From CALOCN01 sp942491735 (GTDB lineage: Bacteria > Eisenbacteria > RBG-16-71-46 > JABDJR01), in contig CALOCN010000014.1 in the NCBI GenBank assembly GCA_942491735.1, positions 2,666,001 through 2,730,000 on the forward strand: a stretch of DNA of 64,000 nt, given 5' to 3'. A model generated the notes under the pieces. It did not search any database. It had not been told where the DNA came from and worked only from the letters and a program-made list of their open reading frames with translations. Shown here in pieces: positions 36,426-44,230 of the stretch. Both the position numbers and the translations under genes were made by a program. Each line of letters opens with the position of its first letter. The stretch's first letter is position 1.

Positions 36426-37262
36426 ATGCGTTATCTCCATCTTATGCGGCATCGCTGTCGTTTCGCTGTCCCGATTGCGATTCTGATGCTTGCGGTCGCA
36501 CCACGTAACGGAACGGCCCAGCAGGAACTTCCCAAACTTGCCATTCATCTCGTACCCAAGGTGTCCGGCCCCCCCGCTGCATGCAAACTTTCTCCCATTC
36601 CCCGTTGTTCACAATCGTTGGATGGCGAGTTCACGCTGTCAGGTGATGCCGGGGTTCGCTATCTTGCCTACATTGTCATGATCGACGTAGATCCCCAGCG
36701 AGGTGGGGTAAAGGGGGTCGAATTCACCCTCGACTACGACCCCACAATTGAGATTGAGGGGTGGCAAGGTTGCGCACCGACCCAGAACTTCGAGGCGTGG
36801 CCCGACTCGGGTGGAGCGATTGCACTCGCTTGGCCCGATACGGCGTGCCAGGCGACAGAACCGGACTCATTGGACATTCTTGGCCGCCCGGCACTCGTGC
36901 TCGGTGCGCTTATCCTCACGGCACGCCTTCCTGGCTTCCTCCTGCTGAGTGACGCCAAGATCACGTGGTGCGACGGGACCCAGAGCATTCCCTTTGATAC
37001 GAACTCGGCAATGGCCTCCTTCGGGCTCGGCTACATCAGAGCGTGGCCTGGTGGTGTCTGGGACCCGTGCGTCAACAACGCAAACTGGGAGTGTTCATGC
37101 CGTGGCGGCGGGATTAGCTCCTGTGGTTGCTGTTATGAAGGCAGGTGGTTGTGGCAGAGCGATCCGAAGCTTTGTCAGCGAACCGGGGGCATCTACGGTG
37201 CTTGCTGTTACACGCCCGTGATCCCTTCAACTTGGGGTCGGATCAAAGCCAGATACCCGTAG
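36426..37262 (+). CDS. Secreted protein with cohesin-like domain and cysteine-rich tail
   Basis: 278-aa exported protein (signal MRHRCRFAVPIAILMLAVAPRNGTAQQ). The domain GVRYLAYIVMIDVDPQRGGVKGVEFTLDYDP...WQGCAP...WPDSGGAIALAWPDTACQ parallels the N-terminal domain of the 1042-aa propeller protein at 23552. The last 70 residues contain about ten cysteines (CVNNANWECSCRGGG, CGCCYEGR, CCY), probably disulfide-bonded. No propeller or sorting domain follows. Preceded by AAGAGG. Confidence 0.65.
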   Translation: MRYLHLMRHRCRFAVPIAILMLAVAPRNGTAQQELPKLAIHLVPKVSGPPAACKLSPIPRCSQSLDGEFTLSGDAGVRYLAYIVMIDVDPQRGGVKGVEFTLDYDPTIEIEGWQGCAPTQNFEAWPDSGGAIALAWPDTACQATEPDSLDILGRPALVLGALILTARLPGFLLLSDAKITWCDGTQSIPFDTNSAMASFGLGYIRAWPGGVWDPCVNNANWECSCRGGGISSCGCCYEGRWLWQSDPKLCQRTGGIYGACCYTPVIPSTWGRIKARYP

Positions 37263-37391
37263 GACCACGCAGCGGCTGATTCACGACAAGAACGCCTGCT
37301 CAGCGATCGTTGTGATGGTTCCCGTCTCAGACGGCCAGAGCGGGTCGGTATTCGCCTTGATCCGGGGGGCAATCCACGGCTTCATTGTCCC

Positions 37392-37970
37392 ATGCCCTAT
37401 CTCTCCCCGCCGACCCTGACTCGCCCGGAACAGCAAGCGATTCTACGGGCCACGGCCCGCAACCCCAGGGATCATCTCATCCTATCCCTCGCCCTCGGGA
37501 CGGGCCTCCGCCTGGCCGAAGTGGTGGGCCTTGACGTACCCGACGCTTACTTCCCCGACGGGACCCCGCGGGGCCGCATCCGTATCCGCCGCGAGATTGC
37601 CAAGGGGGGCCGTGTGGCCGACGTGTTCCTGCCCGAGGCCCTGGAGCCGAAGCTGGTGACGTTCTGGGCACTGAAGGCCCGGACGGGCGAATGCCTGAAC
37701 GGACCGTTGTTCTGTAGCCAGACGGGCCGCCGGATCTCAAAGCGGAGGGTGCAATTCATGTTCCGGCAGGCACAGGAGCGGGCGGGCTTCGACCGGATGT
37801 ACCCGTTTCACGCGATTCGTCACACCGCCGTAACAAACGTGTGGCGGTCGAGCCGGGATCTATTCCTCGCCCAACGGTTCGCTCGGCATGTGAGCCCGCT
37901 CACGACGGTCGTCTACACGCACCCGAGTGACCAGGAGCTACTTGAGGGCGTGCGGGACTTGGCCTGCTGA
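37392..37970 (+). CDS. Single-domain tyrosine recombinase, copy 2
   Basis: 192-aa catalytic-domain-only recombinase, all key residues intact: GTGLRLAEV Arg, AKGGRVADV Lys, FHAIRHTAV HxxR, RHVSPLTT His, VVYTHPSD Tyr. It shares with copy 1 not only the protein but also about 20 bases before the ATG. The two remnants at 31865 and 32788 are closer to this copy. FimB/FimE-like in size. It is the last plus-strand gene before the phage-derived minus-strand block. Confidence 0.88.
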   Translation: MPYLSPPTLTRPEQQAILRATARNPRDHLILSLALGTGLRLAEVVGLDVPDAYFPDGTPRGRIRIRREIAKGGRVADVFLPEALEPKLVTFWALKARTGECLNGPLFCSQTGRRISKRRVQFMFRQAQERAGFDRMYPFHAIRHTAVTNVWRSSRDLFLAQRFARHVSPLTTVVYTHPSDQELLEGVRDLAC

Positions 37971-37994
37971 CAAATAGCCACATGGCAACGGCCG

Positions 37995-38714
37995 CTAGTT
38001 CGATTGAGTGAGAATCACACCCACAATGACAACCGTTCCCAGCAGCCCGCCTAGCAGAGCCGATGTCTGCTTCTTCGACTTGCCACTGTCTCTGTAGCCC
38101 TCGGAAAACCCGAAAGCACAGTCCGCTCCGTACTCACGCTCCACAGAACTCATCAACCTTGCCGACGGTTCGGGTTTCGACTGCGCGACGACCGCGATTA
38201 CTGTGCCGATCAAACCGAGAAACAGCCCCCCGAAGAATCCCCCAGCAAAGCTTCCGCCGGAAGCGACGACGCTATTGGCTTCGGCTCGACCACGATCCCG
38301 GCATAGTAGGTACTGTTGATATGACCCTGAGGAATCGACAGCAGCCTTACTCAGCTCGATCTGCGGTTCAGGAGGTGGACTCTCGTCCGATTCCTTGCCG
38401 AAGTTGACGACCGGCCCAAGTTCCGCAGCGGCCGCCTCATACCCAGCCCTATCTGACACGCAGTCCTGGTGCAACCACCCCGCAGTTCCTTCGTAGCGCA
38501 CAGGGACCCACCCGGCAACCCACTTAACCTGGTCACGGTCTAGGACCTCGAACTCTCTACCGAACTGCACCTCGCCAAAAACACGTGACGACTTGGCCGG
38601 CTGGTCATACACGTTCGCGTCCAGGCACACGACGTAGACGTTCATCGCCACCGCTGGGCTGGCAAACTGAACCATGAGAACAATGCACAGAAGACTGCTG
38701 ACTCTACGTCTCAC
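37995..38714 (-). CDS. SH3-domain membrane/exported protein
   Basis: 239-aa protein from GTG 38714. N-terminal signal (SLLCIVLMVQFASPAVA), then an SH3b-like domain (ANVYDQPAKSSRVFGEVQFGREFEVL...WVPVRYEGTAGWLHQD), a linker, and two glycine-rich hydrophobic helices (SFAGGFFGGLFLGLIGTVIAVVA and LLGGLLGTVVIVGVIL). SH3b domains often bind peptidoglycan. Role unknown; last gene of the minus-strand block. Confidence 0.65.
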   Translation of the reverse strand: MRRRVSSLLCIVLMVQFASPAVAMNVYVVCLDANVYDQPAKSSRVFGEVQFGREFEVLDRDQVKWVAGWVPVRYEGTAGWLHQDCVSDRAGYEAAAAELGPVVNFGKESDESPPPEPQIELSKAAVDSSGSYQQYLLCRDRGRAEANSVVASGGSFAGGFFGGLFLGLIGTVIAVVAQSKPEPSARLMSSVEREYGADCAFGFSEGYRDSGKSKKQTSALLGGLLGTVVIVGVILTQSN

Positions 38715-38738
38715 CTACTGGACTCCTTCTTGGCGGCG

Positions 38739-39122
38739 TTATCCCTTCTTCACCAACACCCAAGCCTTCACGATCCCATGCCGCTCCAGTGTCTTGGCCA
38801 GCGTGATGGCCGTGGTCTTGAGAGCCTTCGCCGCCCCAGCCACCGTCCCGTGCTCGTTCATTGCCTTCAGCAACACAGGGGTAGGCCGATCCCACTTCGG
38901 GCGAACACGCTCGCTCGTCGTGCCGAACTCCTGCAGGTACTTCTTCCCCGGCCACCAGAACCGCAGGTGCTTGAGGACCGTGTCCGGCTTCACGCCGAAA
39001 TACATGGCCGTTGCGCTGACGCGCTCCTCGGCGCTTCCTGCGCCTTTCGGGAGGCTCTCGAAGTGCTCCACCATCTCCTCGGGTGTGCCCTTCCTGGGCT
39101 TTCTGCTGGTCTTCACGGGCAT
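38739..39122 (-). CDS. Phage helix-turn-helix protein
   Basis: 127-aa basic protein from ATG 39122 (MPVKTSRKPRKGTPEEM). The C-terminal half has a Fis/HTH-like helix pair (LLKAMNEHGTVAGAAKALKTTAITLAKTLERHG), and SATAMYFGVKPDTVLKHLRFW looks like a second DNA-binding helix pair. It lies 78 bases downstream of the large terminase gene, so it may be a late-gene regulator. An upstream in-frame start overlapping the terminase gene is possible. Confidence 0.55.
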   Translation of the reverse strand: MPVKTSRKPRKGTPEEMVEHFESLPKGAGSAEERVSATAMYFGVKPDTVLKHLRFWWPGKKYLQEFGTTSERVRPKWDRPTPVLLKAMNEHGTVAGAAKALKTTAITLAKTLERHGIVKAWVLVKKG

Positions 39123-39199
39123 CGATCTCTTGTCTCCAGTGGATTCGTTGTACCGGACAGGGGCCTGCATGCTATGTCGATGCGACTCCCATCGCAAGA

Positions 39200-40801
39200 C
39201 TACACACCCATTTGCAGCATGTGTCTCAGTCGCGCCCATTCCTGCGGACTCATCGGCATGTCCATGTCCTGCAAGGCCATGCAGGCATACGTGAACGCCA
39301 TACTGTAGTGGTTCTCCCCCGTCCGCACGTACTTGAACCGCTTGGACCCGGTCTCCTCGTTCTCCTCCAGGATCTTGGCGTCACACGTGAGGTGCCGGGC
39401 GAACTCGGAGACGGTCCCGGACGCTGGGGGTAGGGTGACACGTTCCTCCCGCACGGCCGCCCGGGACAGATCCAGGGCCTCGGTGCGGTTGATCTCCACC
39501 TTCTGCTCCCGACGGTCCCACTTCGCTGACCCGCGCTGGTGCTCGTTGAAGAAGCACAGGTACACCTCCGAGTGGCGATGCTTGTACGGGGCAGCGAAGT
39601 CCCGTGTCGCGTGCGTCTCGGGAAGACCGTCGATCACACACCGCTCTACGTTGAACCGCCGCATCAGATCCGTAAGCTCGGAGAACTCGGTGCACGCCTG
39701 GATGTGGACCACGTGACCCGGCCAGTGGTCATAGCCGTTCGAGCGCATGATCACCGTGTGGAGCCGCTTCCCCGTGTCCACACCCATCACGTGGTGACCC
39801 CTGGGTGCTTCCTCTGACCGACAGCGGTTGAGGACCGTCTGGACATCCAGTCGCCGGTCGAGGTCCGCCCACGGTATCCCGATCTTCAGGTTGTAGAACC
39901 GCTCCGGGAACCGCGTGGTCCGGTACTCCTCCAGGATTTCGCCGGGGTCCACGTGGATCGAGTCCAGCTGGCTGATGCGATACCCCCGGACCCTCCGATC
40001 CGGGTAGTCCGCCACCCACTCACCCTGGTCGAGGTCCATCTCCGAGCTGCACTTCGGACAGGCGCGGTAGATGTTCCCCTCACCGTCAGGAAGGAGGACC
40101 GTGACCTCCTGATTCAGCTTCACCGGGAACTCCCGCTCCAGGCAGGTCCACTCCCCACAGGAGGGACACTTCAGCGTCCAGTGTCGCTGGTCCGACTTCT
40201 CGAACTGCTCGTCGATGCCATAGCCAGGGAGGCTGGGGTTCGACAGTTCGATCACCCGCTTGTAGTCTGAGTGGGCCAGCCGCTCCCAGGCCATCGCCCG
40301 GGCGTCCGGGGTGGACTCATCCAGCTCATCGAACACGATCATGTCCGCAGGGACCGACTTCATCCCCACCTTGGACTTCATACCGCGGAAGTAGAGGTTC
40401 GCCTCTCCGATCTGCTTGAGCCCGGCGGTGTTGGTGTCCTTCAGCAGCTTGGCCAGGAACGGGTTGTCCCCAAGCAGTGGACCCACCCGGGACTTCGAGA
40501 AGTCCAGGACATCGGTGCGGGTGGGGAAGAAGTAGATGACGTTGAGCCCCGAGATGCACGCGTGAAGGGAGCGCAGGACAGCCCACGTAGTGCCCCCGAT
40601 CTGGGCAGCCTTGGAGACCACCACGTGGGGACTGGTGTCGTCGTAGATCCCACGCAGGTACTCATGCCCCGCGAACCGGAACGGTCGCCCGTCCAGGCGG
40701 ATCTTCTGCACCGCCCACCCAGCGAGAGGCTCCGTCTCGGCCCGTACGGAGGCGGACGCCAGTTCCCGGACCCGCTTCTTCAGGTAGCCCTTCGCTCTCA
40801 T
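39200..40801 (-). CDS. Phage terminase large subunit (GpA-like)
   Basis: 533-aa DNA-packaging motor. The ATPase has a Walker A-like SKAAQIGGTTW (63-73) and Walker B MIVFDELDE (154-162). A zinc-ribbon follows (CPSCGEW...CPKCSSEM), as in GpA-type terminases, then the nuclease domain with GVDTGKRLH and CVIDGLPET acidic residues. Full length. The start overlaps the small-terminase stop by four bases. Capsid and portal genes that normally follow are absent. Confidence 0.92.
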   Translation of the reverse strand: MRAKGYLKKRVRELASASVRAETEPLAGWAVQKIRLDGRPFRFAGHEYLRGIYDDTSPHVVVSKAAQIGGTTWAVLRSLHACISGLNVIYFFPTRTDVLDFSKSRVGPLLGDNPFLAKLLKDTNTAGLKQIGEANLYFRGMKSKVGMKSVPADMIVFDELDESTPDARAMAWERLAHSDYKRVIELSNPSLPGYGIDEQFEKSDQRHWTLKCPSCGEWTCLEREFPVKLNQEVTVLLPDGEGNIYRACPKCSSEMDLDQGEWVADYPDRRVRGYRISQLDSIHVDPGEILEEYRTTRFPERFYNLKIGIPWADLDRRLDVQTVLNRCRSEEAPRGHHVMGVDTGKRLHTVIMRSNGYDHWPGHVVHIQACTEFSELTDLMRRFNVERCVIDGLPETHATRDFAAPYKHRHSEVYLCFFNEHQRGSAKWDRREQKVEINRTEALDLSRAAVREERVTLPPASGTVSEFARHLTCDAKILEENEETGSKRFKYVRTGENHYSMAFTYACMALQDMDMPMSPQEWARLRHMLQMGV

Positions 40802-41450
40802 AGATCCTCCGGGAGTGATGCCATGAGGGACACGCGGATGCGGTCCCGGGTCACTTCGTCGGGGACGTTGTCCTGCACCGCCTCGATGAACGCATCGATC
40901 AAGGACCGGACCTCTGCCTCGGACTCGGCCCGGATCTGTTCCTCCGTCTCCCCCGTCGCTGAGAGACCCTTCGCCAGGCGCTGACCCTTCTGTGCCTTCT
41001 CGACCACGCCCGACGCTTGGACGATGTCCTTGAGGTCCAGCATCGGGGTGGCTGCTTCATGGCGGTCATGAGGCGGGTGAAGATCAGCTCCCAACACCGG
41101 AAGTGCAGGACATTCAGGTTGGTCCGGTCCGTGGCGATCTTCTCCACGAACATCTCCGCGGCCCGGCGGTCGATCTTAAGCCGCAGACCGTCCCAGTCTT
41201 CCTCCTTGCGCCACTTCCCCACCGTGTGGGGTTTCACGTTCAGCTTGGTCGCGATATCGGCGTTCGTCTCGGCTTCCCCGGACAGATACAAGGCCCGGGC
41301 TTCCTCGCGCTGCTTACTTCGACTCAGGCTTCTCACCTCCTGGATCAGGGCTTCCAGCAGCGTGTTCAGCCGCTCCAGCTCCTTGACCAGCTTGGGCATC
41401 GTGGACTCGTAGTACTTCTGACCCATCCGGGTCTCGTGGAACTCAGCCAT
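40798..41450 (-). CDS. Phage terminase small subunit, split by an apparent -1 frameshift
   Basis: The frame from ATG 41450 (MAEFHETRMGQKYYES...) gives a helix-turn-helix (REEARALYLSGEAETNADIATKLNVKPHTVGKWRKEEDWDG) and reads on as arginine-rich nonsense after about 41045. The -1 frame from there reads MLDLKDIVQASGVVEKAQKGQRLAKGLS...MASLPEDL to 40798, a plausible continuation. The shift falls at CCACCCC. The composite is about 217 aa, right for a small terminase, whose job is to recognise phage DNA for packaging. Sequencing error, real mutation and programmed shift are all possible. Confidence 0.65.
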
Positions 41451-41503
41451 GGTAGGTACCTCCTATGGACAGGAGGCATTCGCGTCGGGTGGGGTTCAAG
41501 CCT

Positions 41504-42139
41504 TCAACTCGCCTCATCCAGCCCCTCAAGGAATGTCTGGGCGAGGTTGGCCAACCCACGTGCCTTCCGGTCCCGCCCCTCGGTGCCATCGGATGCCAGC
41601 TCCACCGCTCGTTGGATGCGTTCCTCCTGCTCGGGGGTCACCACGAAGCTCATGACCCGTGGGAGTACGCGTTCGGCTTCCTCGGCCTCGGCGTCCAGCA
41701 TCGCGGCGATCTCCTCCGCGGGGAACTCCAGCAACGCATGCAGGTCCTCGATCTGCTGCTCCGTCTCCGGAAGGAGCCCTGCGAGATCACCAGAAGACAT
41801 CTCCCCGAGTAGCTCATGGAGAAGCTGCGCCCGGCGGATCGGCTGGTCCTGGCCTTCGAGGCGGTTCAGGGTGGCCAGCAGGAGCTTGGCCTCCCGGTCG
41901 TCCACCTCCCACACGTCGCATCGGGCGGTCTCGTGGCCCAGGTCCTTCAGGATCGCCACCCGGTGGTGACCATCCAGGATCTGGTACCGCGCCCCATCCC
42001 GGCGGACGATCACGTGGGGGTAGTTGCCCGTCCTGCGAATGTGGGCCTTGAGCTTGTCCCGGAGATCGGTCGGCATCACGTTGCTGTTGAGCGGGTGAGG
42101 CGTGAGGTCGGTCAGGCGGATATCCAGGGTCTCCTTCAC
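41504..42139 (-). CDS. ParB/Srx-fold nuclease-domain protein
   Basis: 211-aa protein with a ParB-like N-terminal domain (LTDLTPHPLNSNVMPTDLRDKL, then VIVRRDGARYQILDGHHRVAILKDLG, the conserved GxHRxxA-type box). The C-terminal region is helical and acidic. Such proteins are common near phage terminases and may have nuclease or NTPase activity rather than partition roles. Starts with GTG overlapping the previous stop (GTGA). Confidence 0.85.
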   Translation of the reverse strand: MKETLDIRLTDLTPHPLNSNVMPTDLRDKLKAHIRRTGNYPHVIVRRDGARYQILDGHHRVAILKDLGHETARCDVWEVDDREAKLLLATLNRLEGQDQPIRRAQLLHELLGEMSSGDLAGLLPETEQQIEDLHALLEFPAEEIAAMLDAEAEEAERVLPRVMSFVVTPEQEERIQRAVELASDGTEGRDRKARGLANLAQTFLEGLDEAS

Positions 42140-42481
42140 GCGTTCCTCCCTTTGAAGACGCTGCGATTGATCCGACTCAGCGCGCAGTGGCTCAGCTCAC
42201 ACCGCTTGGCCTCCAGGTACTCCCAACCACAGCAATCCAGGCACTTCAGCTTGGCGGCGCTGACGAACTCCGGTTTGCGAGCCTTCTCCGCCGTGCGCCG
42301 CATACCGGGACCGCTTCGCCCACGGGACAGACCCGCAACGGATTGTATCTCCTGAGACGTTGTTTCCTGGAGCAAGCTCCGGCTCCGCGGGGATTTGCTC
42401 CGGGGAAGGTCGTTTGCTCTGAATATCGCTCCCTCGTGCACTCTCTGCGTGCTGGAAACGATCCTGGACGTGGTCACTCAT
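42136..42481 (-). CDS. Small phage zinc-binding protein, reading frame ambiguous
   Basis: The C-terminal 45 residues (AAKLKCLDCCGWEYLEAKRCELSHCAL) carry a CxxC...C...C zinc site and are convincing. The N-terminus is not settled. The methylase stop overlaps an ATG at 42481 (ATGA) that opens another frame (MSDHVQDRFQHAESARG), while the zinc frame itself starts at GTG 42477 or ATG 42303. A frameshift near 42340 joining the two is possible. Confidence 0.5.
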
Positions 42482-43539
42482 GCGCATTCCTTTCGTTCGA
42501 GGGCTTCGGGGTCCCACCCCACGACCAGGAACTCCTTGTTCGTGGCCTTCTTCTCCTCCGTCGCCACCGCCGGGAGATGCTGGTAGGCGATCTCGATGGC
42601 TTTGGTCTCCCGGCCCACCATCTTGGAAGACAGCTCGTCGATGCCCACCACGGCGTTCCCCAGGCTCAGCAGCCAAATCGGGATGTGCTGCGCCCGCTCG
42701 AAGAGGCCGTCGATCATCGAAGCCCCATCCTTGGCCGTGAACGGGCTGGTGGGCTTGGACGATCCCTCCAGGATCTCGTCGAGAACGCGGTACTCCTTCT
42801 CGTAGCTCATCACCCCGGGATACGGCGGATCGAAGTACGCCACGTCGGCTTGAATCTCCGGGAGAGCCTCCAGCACACTCCGATGGATCACCTGACCCTC
42901 GCCCTGGAACACCCCCGCGTTGATGTGCTGGGCCAACTCCCACAGCTTCCCCGGACGGGTGAGCCGCATGCCATCGACGTAGTGGTACAAGCAGGATTCG
43001 GTGATGGACTCGTACTCGCCGGACTCCAGCCGATGGATGGTTCCGCTGCGGACTTGGCTCATGGGGTGGGCCAGTAGAGCGACCTTGATGGCCAGCAGTC
43101 GGTACAGCGCGGACAAGGCCCGGTCCCCGGTCTGGGCTGCAAGCTCAAGGCTGCGATCCAGGAACCGGGCCTGTTCACGGGTGAATGTGCTAGGAACGTA
43201 GCCCTGCTCTACGGGTCCAGGGGCCTCTCCACGGTCGTGGGCCAGGCGTAGAACGTCCTCACGGCGCAACCGGGCGCGACTGTTGGCAATGAGCGCCTCC
43301 CCTACCGCCATGGACCGGGCGGCGATATCCGTGGCCACCACGCGGAACCCTTGCGCCTTGGCGAACAAGGACACTGATCCCCCGCCCAGGAACCCATCCA
43401 GGAACGTCATGTCGCCCCAGTGGCGTCGTGGGACCAAGCGGTCAACCTCCCGGAAGATGAGCGGGCACAGTCGGCGCTTTCCACCGAGATACGAGGGAAG
43501 TGCGCGCCACATGGCCAGCTTGCGCGTAGTTCTAGGCAT
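42478..43539 (-). CDS. D12-class N6-adenine DNA methyltransferase
   Basis: 353-aa enzyme of the Dam/DpnM type. ALPSYLGGKRRLCP is the N-terminal motif, FLDGFLGGGSVS (46-57) the SAM-binding motif and DPPY (237-240) the catalytic motif. Methylates adenine in a short DNA target, probably protecting the mobile element from restriction or controlling replication. No cognate nuclease is adjacent. Starts divergently from the small basic protein at 43617. Confidence 0.92.
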   Translation of the reverse strand: MPRTTRKLAMWRALPSYLGGKRRLCPLIFREVDRLVPRRHWGDMTFLDGFLGGGSVSLFAKAQGFRVVATDIAARSMAVGEALIANSRARLRREDVLRLAHDRGEAPGPVEQGYVPSTFTREQARFLDRSLELAAQTGDRALSALYRLLAIKVALLAHPMSQVRSGTIHRLESGEYESITESCLYHYVDGMRLTRPGKLWELAQHINAGVFQGEGQVIHRSVLEALPEIQADVAYFDPPYPGVMSYEKEYRVLDEILEGSSKPTSPFTAKDGASMIDGLFERAQHIPIWLLSLGNAVVGIDELSSKMVGRETKAIEIAYQHLPAVATEEKKATNKEFLVVGWDPEALERKECA

Positions 43540-43616
43540 CTTTCGCTTGATTCCTTTCCCGTGCAGCGCACTCCTTGTGATCCCGGGAATGGACCCGGGA
43601 GATCGGAGGAACTGAC

Positions 43617-43925
43617 ATGGCTACGAAGAACGGTTCGGGGTCGAAGGTGCCCAGCACTCCCAAGGGCAGCGTGAAGGCCAGCATCGGAGATGACGGGGCC
43701 GCCAAGGTGGAGAGCCCGAAGCGCGAACCCAAGATCAGCAAGCCCGCGAAGCCGAAGGAGGAGCTGGTCGTCTTTGCATTCCGCCTCACCACCGAGGAAC
43801 GCGAAGCCATCCACAAGGCCGCTGGACCTGCGAAGGCCAGCAAGTTCGTCAGGGCGCTCGCCAGGGCGGCTGCCCAGCGGGACCTGGACGGGGTGACGCG
43901 GATTGTCGAGGCCATCGAGGTGTAG
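43617..43925 (+). CDS. Small basic protein with ribbon-helix-helix-like C-terminus
   Basis: 102-aa protein, GGAGGA before the ATG. The N-terminal half is Lys/Pro/Ser-rich and unstructured; the C-terminal half (VVFAFRLTTEEREAIHKAAGPAKASKFVRALARAAAQRD) resembles MobC/Arc-type DNA-binding or accessory proteins. It is the only plus-strand gene of the phage-like block and borders the iteron-like repeat, so it may bind it. Confidence 0.6.
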   Translation: MATKNGSGSKVPSTPKGSVKASIGDDGAAKVESPKREPKISKPAKPKEELVVFAFRLTTEEREAIHKAAGPAKASKFVRALARAAAQRDLDGVTRIVEAIEV

Positions 43926-43981
43926 TCCAACGGCGACACCCGCCGACGGCCTCCTCCTGGGGGGCCGTTCGGTCGTTGTGA

Positions 43982-44223
43982 CGGGTTTGACGGGTTTCGC
44001 GGGTTTGTTTCGGACGATCCTGAGGTGAGTGCAGGACGCATCGCCGGGTTTCCGGGTTTCCGGGTTTGTTTTGGACGATCCTGAAGTGAGTTCACGCATG
44101 AGGGACCGGGAATCCGGGTCCCCGAGTCTCGAACTTGAAGCGTCCTTTCAATCTGTCCAAGGATCGGTACCCCGACAAACTTTTGGAATCGGCCCCACGA
44201 AACCCGGAAACCCGGAAACCCGG
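43982..44223. repeat. Iteron-like repeat array, candidate replication origin
   Basis: Three CGGGTTT units (43982-44006), a 31-base direct repeat with two mismatches (44000-44030 and 44061-44091, around TTGGACGATCCTGA), three tandem CCGGGTTT units (44044-44067), and three tandem AAACCCGG units (44200-44223) that are the exact 24-base reverse complement of the latter. It lies between the convergent small basic protein and primase-helicase genes. Iterons beside a primase suggest an origin; no promoter or gene is visible here. Confidence 0.55.
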
Positions 44224-44230
44224 TAAACAC

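Noticed and set aside
43982..44223. CRISPR array
   Set aside because: Repeat units are 8 bases and 31 bases with no regular spacers and no cas genes in the window.
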